Shown here piece by piece: positions 34,440 through 46,067 of a DNA stretch of 64,000 bases. The notes under the pieces were generated by a model. The model was not told the origin of the DNA, did not search any database, and saw only the letters and a program-made list of their open reading frames with translations. Where the stretch lies: the NCBI RefSeq assembly GCF_000143415.4, contig NW_003314264.1:1380733-1444732 (forward strand). The letters are read 5' to 3'. The translations under genes and the position numbers were made by a program. Every line of letters begins with the position of its first letter. Positions within the stretch are counted from its first letter, which is position 1. This DNA is from Selaginella moellendorffii (taxonomy: Eukaryota > Streptophyta > Lycopodiopsida > Selaginellales > Selaginellaceae).

Positions 34440-35070
34440 TGGGATGTCATCCCGGCTATGGCTGGGAATGCGAGGATGGATTTTGGGAAGCACAAGGGAG
34501 AGCTTATGGTGGAGCTGCCGCTGGAGGACAGGGTCTTGCACGAGTGGCACCACGGAGCTCGATTCTTCGAGTTGTTTTTCTTCTCAGGCCGGAGGTAAGG
34601 TTCTGGATTGCGAGGAGTATACCGGCGACGAGGCGGGAGCTCTCATTAATTGAAACGAAGAGACAAAAATCTCTCGAGGTCGGATCTTTGGAGCTCGGCT
34701 TCTCTCATCATGTGGCTGGATTGGTGCCGACGCCTCGAGAGATTATTCGTTGGTAACCGGGAGCACAAATCCAGCGATTGCTACGCCGATTTCATCTGCT
34801 GGTGTGGAGACCAGAGCGCCCACCGCAAGAACGAGACGTTCTTGCTAAACTTGCTGTTGGAGATGAAGCCCGGCAGTGTTTGACGTTTAAAAACGTTTTC
34901 TCGTGGAACACGATGCTGCAAGTCCACGTCCAGAACAATCGTCCCCACGAGGCTTCCATTTGGGAGAACGTCGGCTCTGCATTGGAAGAGGCATGGAATG
35001 GAGCTCTTCTCGCAGGTATGGGCTTCTTTGGTTTTTGAGGTGTTGGCATGCTTTCTCGGAAGAATTTCCT
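34440..35070 (+). pseudogene. Decayed copy of the DUF3820-PPR/TPR block
   Basis: Reads NARMDFGKHKGELMVELP, then jumps by deletion to DRVLHE-like text, then to the PPR region (CYADFICWCGD, FKNVFSWNTMLQV) and finally to the first exon of the TPR-like gene (EEAWNGALLAG). Each piece matches 42743-45100 in the same order, with frame breaks and large deletions, so it is a collapsed duplicate. Confidence 0.65.
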
Positions 35071-35639
35071 TGTGACTATTTTGTAAAGATCCAAGCACGT
35101 CACAAAAAGTTCTGAAGTTGCGAAAGAAAAACTTTCAGTTCCGCAACGAGATATTTTTTCTTTCTATGCGTTTACTGATGCTTCCTTGTAACGTTAACTC
35201 GATCTTACCATTTGTCTAAACTCAGTCAATGAAATATTAACATAGTTAATGAAAAGTCAATAGAACAAGCAGCTACAAATCAAGGTAAGAAATCTACTAT
35301 TAATTGGAACCTGTCTCATGGAATCTAGTTTCCTCCATAAGCCTTGTAAAAGGTCCAAACTAAAGCCATAAACTTAAAGAAAAAAATTTGCCATACTGTA
35401 ATTTAGTTTCAAAGGCATATATAGCCGATCATGCATGGCAATTTATGGTAAAGATGAAGCAAAACCTTGCTATACTTCAGAAGTACAGATAAGTGGGTCA
35501 TGTCATAGATAATACTCAAACAATGTCCCATGATCCCAGAGATCTTTTCTTGCCTGGATTTAAAGCAGCAATAAGCATCATGCCCTGTGAAGAGGCCAAA
35601 CATAAGACTAAGTTTAGAGAGTAAAGTAGTATTTCATGC

Positions 35640-35960
35640 CAAATCATTCAAGAGCTTCTCGATCATGTATACAACACGCAGCTGAGGTCACTCATATAAC
35701 ATACTCCAGCCTTAGATTCCATGCTAGCTTCTAGTGCACATTTCTATTCGATGATGGGGCTCAAAACCTTCTTGACTGTTGCTCTTGTCTTTTTTGAAGA
35801 TCATCCCTTCCTCACCCAATAAGTAGCCAATTCTAGCATTGATCACCCTCTTGAGCACATCTCTAGCAGTATTGTCTTGGCTCTCTCAATCAAACTCCAG
35901 TTGATCAGGAAATGCTTGCCTCCTCCTCTTCTAACTTCTCAATGTATTGGACTAAAGATC
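35640..35960 (-). pseudogene. C-terminal fragment of the 2OG-oxygenase-like gene
   Basis: Reverse-strand sequence from TTCAAGAGCTTCTCGATC onward parallels the last exon region of the gene at 46068-48728 (end of protein, SSDEE region and GSLALM region) with many substitutions. No open frame survives. Its order after the PPR/TPR fragment repeats the order of the intact block. Confidence 0.5.
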
Positions 35961-37269
35961 ATATTCTAAGAATATTTTATAGACTAGGGGATTAGGGTGG
36001 TTTACTCTTAAGCAGCCTGTTAAGTGGTTAGAGTTATAGAAAATTATTAATTTTACAACCCTTTAAAGTGAAAATTGACTTTTTTGTGACTAAACTTATA
36101 GACCATGTTTCTTTGTACTGGAAGACCAATTCAAAGTTAACTTTTTGGGGTGATTTGACAAAGATTTTCCATACTTCATTAGTCAAAAAGTTTGAAAAAG
36201 TTAATCTTTTAGACAAGTAATTAGAAATTAAACAAAAGACACTATCTATAAATGCATTTGTTGACAAGTTCTATAATCTTTGCTTTAGTCTAACAAACAC
36301 TTATGATAAATTGTTTAGTGTGTAATGTTTTATCAAAGATTTGAGTTTGATAAATGTCCAGTATGAAGAAGGATTTTGCTAAACAATATTATCACCAAGG
36401 CTTACATTTTTGTGAAACCACTTGTCAACTAGGTCAACTTTGGTCAGTCAATAAATTAATAATGTATAATTAGGGAATAAATAATTATTACCACAAAACA
36501 TTGATCAATGGAGTTATGAGTCTTGACAATCTCTTTTATAGTGCCACCAATTTTGACATTGCACTTTTAATTGATCCTTGGCTTTTTGTCATAGAACAAT
36601 TCCTTCCAAGAATGACATTTATGCAACTAAAATCCATAATCCGAAATAAAAGATGATTAAGAATCTTTTGAATTTTCAAAGAAACACTTAGAGCTTATTT
36701 ATTATTAAACACAAGTGCTATATCTTAAATAAACTATCACATGTTGAATAGTCTAATTTATCAACCCTAAAAAAAACTTGCTACATATATACCATAACCA
36801 CTTTATAAATCTCTACATAAGAAAAAAAGTCTTGACTATCTTAGAATTCAAGTTGTATGTAATGCTATATCCATATACCATAACCATTTTATAGATCTTT
36901 TCATAAGAAAATAAAATTTCTGGACTATCTTAGAATTCAAGCTAAATATCCCTTCCAGCCTTTAACAGTTCTTTGTGCAATTCGTTTGTAAGCTCCACAA
37001 AGTTGATATAAATTGAAAACTTTGTTTTTCAATATGTCACCATAGCAACCACCATATTAGTATATCCATGATGGATTCTACCACAATCATCTTAACATTC
37101 CTTAACCTTTTCACAAAAAGACATTTGCTTTCCATTTTATAATTTTTTTCATTAGTCTAAACAAAATGTTTTAGCCTTATTGCCATCTTCATTCATCAAA
37201 TCCATTAAGTAATGATATAAAATTGGCATGGGATAGTTTTTTTTTTATGGTATACTCATTTATTTATTT
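35961..37269. other. AT-rich non-coding stretch
   Basis: Very AT-rich, no gene seen. Two GTCAA motifs nine bases apart occur near 36424. Probably old transposon sequence like the next segment. Confidence 0.35.
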
Positions 37270-38260
37270 ATGTTTGATTTAGAACATATGGGGATCAAGT
37301 GAAATGCATTTAGGAGAGATTTTGTGATGTATTTCTAAATGAGTTACTTGATGGTTTACCTCTATAATATGAGATTCATTATAAAATTTAATTAGTTCCT
37401 AGGGTTACTCCTAATTATAAACTGACTTGTACTAGTCTTGCTGAAAATGAGGAGATTATTAAGGTAGCATATTGAGTATTTTTAAAATAAGTGGTTGTAA
37501 ATGAGCAAATCTCCTTGATCTACTTTAATACTAATGATCAAGTATATGATAGGTATATGATATCTTTGTGTAAATTACAAAGGATTCAATGATAAGATGC
37601 TGAAGAATATATTTCTAAACCCTTATCTCAATAAGTTGTTTAATAATTTTTATGTTGCTCGGTATTTTACGAATATTGATTTAAGGCAAGGGTACCATTA
37701 GATTTGTGTTTAATCAAAGAACATTCAAAAGATGACATTCTAGATAAATATGAGTTCTTACAGGTTTTTTATGATGTAATTTAGTTTAATAAATGCTCTT
37801 GCAATGTTTTAGAGATTGATAAATTAAGTTTTACAGCTTTATTTAGGGAAATTAATAATTATTTATCTTGTTTATATTCTAGTGTTTAGCTCTATAATGA
37901 AGGAACATGAAATTCCTTATTTAATATTAATGTATGGTATAAGAGTTGATTCTGCAAAGATATAAGTTATGTTTATTAATTTATGCCTTCGAAAATGCAT
38001 ATTGTTCAAGTTTTTCAATGGTTTATAAAAGATTTTTGGAGATAGTTGCTCCCTTAACTTATCTTCTCAAGAACATATTAAAACATGCTATTATTTGTGG
38101 TTGAGATAAAAGCTATTATGCTATATTTCAATGGTTAAAGCAATGTTGTATTTCTACTCTAGTATTGAAGCTCTTTAGTGGTTAAAACATATGCAAATGA
38201 CATTGTTATTATGGCTGTATTATTATATATATGAGCTTTAAATTTGATGCCATATAGTGG
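37270..38260 (+). mobile_element. Heavily mutated Ty3/gypsy retrotransposon (RT region)
   Basis: Forward translation across stops shows the order of a Ty3/gypsy polymerase: LVPRVTPNYKL near 37400, VARYFTNIDLRQGYH near 37650 (RT core), then FSLINALAMF near 37790 (the usual GLTNAPATF), GIRVDSAKI near 37940 and NLSSQEHIKT near 38060, in the same frame sense and spacing. Dozens of stops, many at codons that should be Gln, Arg or Trp, point to C-to-T/G-to-A decay typical of methylated repeats. No LTRs or binding sites located. Confidence 0.6.
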
Positions 38261-40504
38261 AATTAACCTACTTGAAACAAGGAGTTGTGATGATATTATC
38301 TGTAAGAATAAACTTTTATATGGATTCAAGATATCATTCTCTCCAATATTTTAGTTGTTAGAAAGATCTTTAAATCCACCTTACTCATTAGCAAGAGTTC
38401 CTTTAATACATGTATAGAATGTATACATATAACAATAAAGTGGCTAATACATTATTCAAGATATCTTGTTTATTTAGGTATATTCTCTTTTCTCTTGTTT
38501 TGCTTTTTAGGTGTGGATCACAAGAAAAGCCCTCTATGCATAGAGAGAGAAATTTTAGATCTCTATATTTCTGATTAAATAAGACAACAATAGAAGGGGA
38601 AAGTGATTCACATACTTTAGAAAAGGAGATTTCTAAAGTTTCAATAATGCTTTAATGACTAATCAACTAAGAGGAGTGTTAGAAATGTATATTCTCCATG
38701 ACATTAGAGGTTTACATAGCAAGAGTTACTATATCACAAATCATAGTCATGACTCTTAAGCAGATATATATATAAGCATAAGTAATGATAATAAACCAAA
38801 GCTACATTATCCACACTATATATTTTGACATATACACTCTCTATGATATAAGAGGTTTATGTGGCAAAAGTTGTCATGTCATAAATCTATATTGGCAAGA
38901 GTTATAACTCTTGAGTAAATTATAAATAATTAAATTTTCTATTCTACTTTAGTCACTTAATCACACCTTTAACCACTTGAAGAAGTTTTATTCACAAGTC
39001 CTCATCCCAACTTGGGGCATTTATTAGTCAAAGATATAATTTCAAAACCACACAAACTTCACACATGGCCCAAGTGTTTTATGTGTTTAATTCTAACCAT
39101 CAACAAACTAACCTCTTACATTAAGGCTATATTCATTTTTATGATCTCATTAGTAGTCCAAGACTACTTATATCATAGTTTTATCTTTCCAAAACTAAGC
39201 CATTCATTCATAACATGATCATAACTTAATATCTCTATGAGATATAAGGAATATCATCCCCCAATATCCTTTCTTCAATACCTATCAAATCCCTCTTTAT
39301 TTATAATAGTGTTCATTAACACCACCACAAGTTTAAAGTTCAAAAGCCCATCCACTAAGTTTTATTAACATCTAAGATTTTTTCGCCATATAATTATACC
39401 TTTGGTCATTAAGGAAGAGGATCATTCCTTTTCTTTTCCACAATCCAAAACTTTGAAATAACATTTGAAAACACTATAGTTTAAAATGAGCTTCATGGGT
39501 ACTCCCCTCATCTTTTGCCACTAAAGTGCCCTAGCCATATGGGTAGAGTGAAGTTCTGATGAACCATATAAGATATCAAAGTAATTAATACCACCCACAT
39601 TTAGATTAGGAGCATTAATCATTCAATCTTTTAAAGGAGTTAGAGTTGACTTTTGAATGCTTCACTGAGTCATTTTATTTGTCTATTCATATTCACTTTA
39701 GGCTTAGACTCTATAGTAGTTATATCCATATAAGTATAACCTTCCTTAGTCATATTGCTTCTTTAACTCTATTAATTCCACTAGAGTCTTCCCTTTATTA
39801 TTTTACATGGACTTATTAAACATTTTATAGGTTAGGAAACAATTGTTTTAAGCTTTCAATTTTGGACTCAAATCCAAACTTTGGGCTTGGACTTGGACAC
39901 AGTCTCGAATAAGGTTTTAAACCTAGACTTGGTCTTTAACTAAGTCTCAAACCCAATTTCAAACTTTTCTTTTATCCTTTTCCAGAAATTCATTTATCAA
40001 TCACTTCATACTCATATTTTAAACACTTCTTTAGGAGTTTTATTCGCATTCTCAACTTTTTAAGTTGGAACTTTTTGTCTAAATGTGTTACATTCATTAG
40101 ACTTTCACTTTGGTCACTACCACTTTGTTAACATTTAACTCCACTTTAGGATTTAGGGATTTATTTCTTACATAAATATATATATATAGACATGAGCCAT
40201 AACAATATATATTGTCCACACTACACTTCCACTATGTCTTGACAAAATCTCATCCTTCTGAACATCATGGCAACATCATGATACCCAAGCAAATAAAGTT
40301 GATTATGTCCTGTATCTTAGCTGAGAAGAATGAGAGCTCACTCCTCAATAAGGAGATCCTCTGTCCACTTATGGACTTTACATCTCTCCAGAAACTGATC
40401 CTTCTGTATTAGCTTGTGTAATGCAGGTCAAGAAGGATGAACAAAGAATCATTTGTGCTCGGCTATGGAAAACATAATGAGAAAACAAATTAAGTAAAAG
40501 TCAT
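38261..40504. other. AT-rich non-coding stretch, probably transposon debris
   Basis: No coding content recognised. Base skew changes near 38.9 kb (C-richer and G-poorer afterwards), which would fit another decayed element in the opposite orientation, but I identify no domain. Confidence 0.3.
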
Positions 40505-42300
40505 CCAAGCCAAGTCATTCAAGAACTTATGAAGACTGTTGATCTTGACAGCCAAAGTTCCAGCCTTCGCTATATGATATGCTCCAACCTCATATTCCGT
40601 GCCAGCTTCTGGCATTTGTTCATCATTACTTTTGTCTTCCCAGAATTCTCACATCAATCACCCTCTTAAGCACATCGTCTCATGCCTTACCTCTCTCAAT
40701 CAAACTATCACCTCCTCCTCTTCCCAGTCTTACCAGCATTCTCCATCTAGAGCCACTCCTTGTGCACTTCACTAAAGATCTCACCGTTTCCTCATCACCC
40801 AGCCAAATTGCAACTTCAACCAGCTCCCTCATGTTGCATCCACACTTCTCAAACGTGCCTGAAAAGAGCTCCAAGAAGAGCCATGTAACCTTCTCATTCT
40901 TCTTCACCCCAAACAGCCCGGCCACTTCATGCTCACCACAGTTTTCTTTAGATTCACCCATCTCACTCTGGTTTTCACATCTCCATGGAACTTCTCTGAT
41001 GAAAGCTCTGATACCATGAAAGCAGAGGATGGGTACATATATATAGAAACTACTGCCACGTCTCGTGATCCACATCAGCACATCTCCGCTACTTATCTCA
41101 ATGCCTCTCCTTGCAAATGCCATGGCAGCGTCATGACACCCTTGAAACTCGAGGTCCACTGCTTTCGAAAGCTTTCTCCTTCCTTCTTTCTGGAGCTTAT
41201 CCAGTTTTTGTAGCTTTCCATCTCTTCCATCTCTTCCCTCTTCATATAGACGGAACTTGAGGCCTCCACGATATCCAAAGCCCTGGTGCTGCTTGGTTGA
41301 TCTTCCTGCTTGTTCCTCCCATGAAGCCTTGCAGACTTCCAGCTTCTTCTCCCAAAACTCTTCCATCCGAGGAACGCTGCTCTCTCCCCACTTCTTCACT
41401 ACCCGGACCAAGCATCTAGCGAGAAAGAGAGACACAGCAGGTGCCATGCTCACAATCTTCAATGCCTCCCTGTCATATCCACACTCGACGAAAAATTCCA
41501 GCAAGCGTGCCAAGAACTCGCCACTCTTGCAAACTTAATCCTCGCCCAGCAGCTTTTCTGCGAAGACCACCGCATCCTGCAAGCCACTCTCTCGCAGGCG
41601 CTCCGCAAAGCTTATAATTCCCGGCTTCTTATCTTTGCTCTCCGAGAGGCCCGGCTCAATCGCTCCGCTGTAGCATTCGTCCCATCCATACTTTTGCACC
41701 TGTTTCCATGAGATCAATCCCCTAATTCCTCATGACCGAGAAGGCCGCGTCACGAAAGTCGTGCTTGACACACCGTCCCACGCGTCACCTCGGACAGCTT
41801 GTGCTCGCAATCGCAGAAGAACACCGTCTGGAAGTAGCCCGTCCTTGAAGCAGCGCCAGAGAAATCAAAAGCCACACTCTTCGCGGATCTCCAGCTCGCC
41901 ACCCTCGTGCCCAAACTGCATCGGGCTGCAAGATCATCGTCCCAAACATGCAATCTTCCTTCTCGGTGTCCCTGTGGAACTTGAAGTGGCCACCATGTTC
42001 GTACAACAGCAGCTTGTACGGTCTCACGTCCAGACCAAGCGCAGCGGCGTCGATCTCCATCTCCTCCATGTGACCAAGTCGAGGACCACCTTGGAGAACA
42101 AGTCTGGGACTTGGGGGCAGCTCACCTTGGACGCTTCGACTTGCCGGCGTCGAGGATGGTTTGATCGCCCTTGCCGAAGGGCGCTGGGGAAGCCAAAAGA
42201 GGGAGGGCAAGATCTCCATGCCCACCTCCGGCATGGCGAATTTGGTTGTGTCCTGTGGCACAATCCTGTGGCCTCGTCAGTTGCTGTGATTCTTCTTTAG
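40505..42300 (-). pseudogene. Pseudogene of the 2OG-oxygenase-like gene
   Basis: Paralog of 46068-48728 with the same strand and order. The HxD part survives as HFKFHRDTEKEDCMFGTMIL near 41960, followed by a frameshift. Most of the middle region (about 230 codons) is deleted. A TAA at 41537-41535 replaces the Gln codon after LLGED. A foreign-looking stretch (FYIYVPILCFHG, near 41030) interrupts the C-terminal helical part. The C-terminal end near 40505 is decayed. Not functional as it stands. Confidence 0.75.
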
Positions 42301-42742
42301 AGAAGCGCTCATCTGCAAAGGGAGACCAAGAAGGAACCAGTTCTTAGTTCTCCATAAGTTTCTTGGCTTATTAGAGTTTTAAAACAGCGCCTCTCACGCT
42401 ATCTAGTTGTTCTTTATCTTCTAGAAACTTAGAACTCTCTCCTCGTCGTATCCTCGGGCATCTTGCCACTTCGCTTGTTATTGGCAGAGCAATTCTTGGA
42501 TCATAACTGGCCCTGCGGAGGAGGAAGAAGTAGTAGAAGAAGAAAGGGATGGTTCTTCTTTCCTGGAGAAACCTCCAGCTCGAGCTACCAAGATCGATAG
42601 AGATATCTTCCGTGGGCTCAACGTCGACAAAACAAGCCCAAAAAATGTAATTTGTTCCCATAGATTCCAATATTGAAATAAATTTTGTCTCCAAGTTCTT
42701 AGCAATTTAGAGACGAGATGGGAGGAAGAGAGAGATTTTAGG

Positions 42743-44998
42743 ATGATGCGAAGCCTGGGAGGTACGGCGGCGGTACTAGATCATCATCCCGGCGATGGGC
42801 TGGAGAATGCGAGGATGGATTTTGGGAAGCACAAGGGCGAGCTCATGGTGGAGCTGCCCGATAGCTACTTGGCTTGGATCTCCCGGCGGCGCAAAGGGCG
42901 ACTGGCGTTGTGGGCGCCGCTGGCGGACAGGGTCTTGCACGAGCGCCACTCTTCGACTTGTTCTTCTTCTCGGCCGCCCGGAGGTAAGGTTCTGGGTTGC
43001 GAGGAGGGCGACGAAGTGGATCCGATCGATGGGTTTAGCCTTGGAGCAGCGGTGGCGCTCTTTGGATGGTGTCCGGAGATCTCCGCTAGCGATGAGACAT
43101 CTCCAGGGAAAGACGATGCAGGAAGAACTTTAGAAAGCGATGGAGGAGATATTTTGGATTCGAATGAAAGAAGAGAAGGGACCGATGGAAACCAAGAGAA
43201 AAAGAAAAGCTCTCTCCACCATGAGTTTAACAAGATTTTTCGGAAGCCTTGGAAGAATGTGGACCAAGGAAGCACTCTCTCCAGGCTTGGCAAGCTTGTG
43301 GTGGAGCTCCAAAGATCCGGGAACTCCACTGCTCGAAGAAAGCCCAGGCAAAAGCTCTACCGGGATCATGATCACGGGAATTCACGAGCGAAGAGGATGG
43401 TCTTTTCTCCGAGCTCCAAGCATCATGGAGACCAAGAACACCATGACAACGCCAAAGCCCTCGATAGATTGGCAGGATTGGTGGCGAGGTTTGATAGCCG
43501 GGGGCACAAATCCAGCGGTTGCTACGCCGATTTCATCCGCTGGTGTGGAGACACCGGAGCCGTGATGGATGGCAAGTTCGTCCACGGCCACCTCGCGAGC
43601 TCCCACCGCAAGAACGAGAAGTTCTTGCTAAACTTGCTGGTGGAGATGTATGGCAAGTGGAGAGACACGCTCCAAGCCCGGGCAGTGTTTGACGCGATCA
43701 AGCGTAAAAACGTTTTCTCGTGGAACACGATGCTGCAAGTCTACGTCCAGAACGATCGTCCCCGCGACGCGATCGAGCTCTTCCGAGCGATGGATTTGGA
43801 AGGCGTGGTGGCGCCAAACAAGCTCACATTCTTTGCTCTAATCGAGGCTTTCTCGGCCATGAGTGATGATCTCGACGATCGCGATCGAGATCGAGAGATC
43901 CAGGGCGATAGAGCTCGAGCCATCCGGGCTCTGGGAGATCGGATCGAGAGCAGTGGGTTTGGATCCGACCCATTCCTCGCGACTGGCCTCGTCAATCTCT
44001 ACGGCAAGAGTGGGTTGGTGGACGAGGCGGTGGGGGCGCTGGATCGAATGCGCAGGGGCGACCGCGACGTGATCGCCTGGACCACCGCGATCGCGGCGCT
44101 GGCAAGGAACCGCGAGTTCCCGGCCGCGATCCACCTCTTCCGGGAGATGGCGCTCGAGGGCGCGCGCGCAAACAATCTCACGCTCCTGGCGGCGCTGGAT
44201 GCTTGCGCAGGGCAGCGGGATCCCCGGAGTGGCGCTGTGATCCACGCCGCGGCCGTGGAGCTGGGATTCCAATCCAATGCCATCGTCGGCACCTCCATCG
44301 CCCACATGTACGCGAAGTGTGGCGATCTCGATCGCGCTAGCGCCGCCTTCGCGGGGATCACCGTCAAGGATTCCGTGGCGTGGAACACGATCATCGCCGC
44401 CCACGTCGAGAATCGCCGGCCCCGCGAAGCCCTCGACCTCTTCGAATCGATGCTCGAGAAGCATTCTTCTTCTTTCTCTTCGAGTTCTTTGAGTTCTTCG
44501 CTAGCGCGGCCCAACGCCGTGACTTTCATGGCGGCGCTGGATGCATGCTCGCTCGCGGAGGCGCCGCTGGGCCATGGGCGATCGATCCACGCGAGGATCC
44601 GCGGGGCGGGCCTGGAATCCAACGTGCTCGTCGCGAATTCGCTTGTGGATATGTACGTGAAATGCGGGAGCCTGGGCGAGGCGAGGGGAGTGTTTGACGC
44701 GATCGAAGCTCCCACTGTGGCGTCCTTCACTGCGATCATCTCCGGCTATGCTTATCAGGGCGACGCGGAGGAGGCGCTGGCGCTCTTCCGCCGGATGCAG
44801 CACGAAGGGATCGTCCCCAATCACGTCACCTTTGTCGTCGTGCTCTTCGTCTGTAGCCACCGGGGACTGATCGAGGAGGGATGGCGGCAGTACGGTTCCA
44901 TGGCCACCGACTATGGGATCGCCCCCACGAAGGAACACTGGGATTGCGTGCTAGATCTCTTTGCTCTTTTGAAAAACAGGGGAGGGAAAAACCCTTAA
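42743..44998 (+). CDS. PPR protein with an N-terminal DUF3820-like domain
   Basis: A 751-aa intronless open frame. Residues 25-67 (MDFGKHKGELMVELPDSYLA to LADRVL) match the DUF3820 pattern as I know it (FGKhKG, LPxSYLxW). Residues 70-250 are low complexity and charged. From about residue 260 PPR repeats follow: CYADFIRWCGD, NVFSWNTMLQVYVQND, LVNLYGKSG, AHMYAKCGDLDRASAAF, LVDMYVKCGSLGEARGVF, TAIISGYAYQGDAEEAL, all PLS type. It stops at KEHWDCVLDLFALLKN, before any E, E+ or DYW domain, so it is shorter than family members at the C-terminus. It is followed by the TPR-like relic. The product is probably organellar, but no clear transit peptide precedes the DUF3820 part. Confidence 0.7.
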   Translation: MMRSLGGTAAVLDHHPGDGLENARMDFGKHKGELMVELPDSYLAWISRRRKGRLALWAPLADRVLHERHSSTCSSSRPPGGKVLGCEEGDEVDPIDGFSLGAAVALFGWCPEISASDETSPGKDDAGRTLESDGGDILDSNERREGTDGNQEKKKSSLHHEFNKIFRKPWKNVDQGSTLSRLGKLVVELQRSGNSTARRKPRQKLYRDHDHGNSRAKRMVFSPSSKHHGDQEHHDNAKALDRLAGLVARFDSRGHKSSGCYADFIRWCGDTGAVMDGKFVHGHLASSHRKNEKFLLNLLVEMYGKWRDTLQARAVFDAIKRKNVFSWNTMLQVYVQNDRPRDAIELFRAMDLEGVVAPNKLTFFALIEAFSAMSDDLDDRDRDREIQGDRARAIRALGDRIESSGFGSDPFLATGLVNLYGKSGLVDEAVGALDRMRRGDRDVIAWTTAIAALARNREFPAAIHLFREMALEGARANNLTLLAALDACAGQRDPRSGAVIHAAAVELGFQSNAIVGTSIAHMYAKCGDLDRASAAFAGITVKDSVAWNTIIAAHVENRRPREALDLFESMLEKHSSSFSSSSLSSSLARPNAVTFMAALDACSLAEAPLGHGRSIHARIRGAGLESNVLVANSLVDMYVKCGSLGEARGVFDAIEAPTVASFTAIISGYAYQGDAEEALALFRRMQHEGIVPNHVTFVVVLFVCSHRGLIEEGWRQYGSMATDYGIAPTKEHWDCVLDLFALLKNRGGKNP

Positions 44999-45049
44999 TT
45001 TAAGAACCCTAAAAAGGTGACAATCTAGTTTCTAGATGTGGTTCTTGCA

Positions 45050-45780
45050 TCGTCAAAATCAGGGCTTCCATTCGGGAGGCATGGAATGGAGCTCTTCTTA
45101 TATGTTCTTCTTCGTAGCCATCGGTTTTATCTCTTCTTTTGTGGTAAAAAGGGAGATGTGTGCAGATCTTTGGAGCAATTCAACAAGGTGTTGGATGCTT
45201 TCACCCGAAGAACTTCCTTGTGAGTGAATCAATTTTGAAAGATCCAAATGTACACCAGAAAACTGAAGTTGTGAAACACAGATTGGCAAAGGGGACTTTC
45301 ACTGTTTTATCTTGACAGGTTATTCCAGTGGACTCTTCTCCTTGAGCAGAACTTTGCAAAAGATTTGAAGAAGGTGCTGCTCAGTTTCGAGAGGATACAA
45401 AGCTGGAAAACAACGACTCTGAGGAGGTTTGTATATACTTGCATTGGATCTCTCTCAGGCTTTATGGTGCTACTTTTGTGAGGCTGATTTAGAGGAGGCT
45501 CGTCATTTTCTTAGCAGATGGTTGGATTTTCTAAAGGAAGAAGCATTCTTCTATGCTTCCTTATATGCTGGGCTTTACTACGAAGCTTTGGTACATACTG
45601 TTTGTAATGTTTTTCGAAACCTTTCGCTGCTTTTTTTGCTGAAATCAGGGAGAATTGGAACCAGCAAAGTCCGCTACTGTGTCTGCGTGTGAAAGCAGCT
45701 ACACGGATCAACGTAAGAATCATAACGAAAAGTAATCGTTCATACAGGGCCCGAGATTATATGGTGTCTGTGTGAAACAC
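45050..45780 (+). pseudogene. Relic of the plastid TPR-like gene
   Basis: Matches 54250-55459 (inverted copy). Recognisable exons: EEAWNGALL-type first exon near 45070, GDVCRSLEQFNKVLDAF near 45150, EQNFAKDLKKVLLSFERIQ near 45345, ALWCYFCEADLEEAR near 45466, LKEEAFFYASLYAGLYYEA near 45535, and GELEPAKSATVSAC to RARDYMVSV near 45650-45775. The first 5' splice site is lost by a short deletion and the exon carrying the YMNQIYKLYKQGGD-type segment is missing. Hence likely a pseudogene, though some splicing could persist. Confidence 0.5.
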
Positions 45781-46067
45781 GCAAATGGTGCTAGTTCGGC
45801 CTTGCGGTTGCAGCTGCGCGATGCGGAGTTACTTTCTTCGAAGCTGAAATGCCTCTTGAAAGGGATCAGGTTCTCTCCCATAGACGAGGGTGTGCGAAGT
45901 GGAACTGTAAGAAGCACGAAGAGCTCCACTTTTGCGACCCAAGAAGCGTTCCGGAAGCAAAGTCGTTTGCAAAAAACCTAGGAGAGTGATTCATGTGTAT
46001 AGCCGATGACAGTCTACATGATTGCATTCTCTTAAACAAGATTAATAAAGAAAAAGATCTCAAGCGT

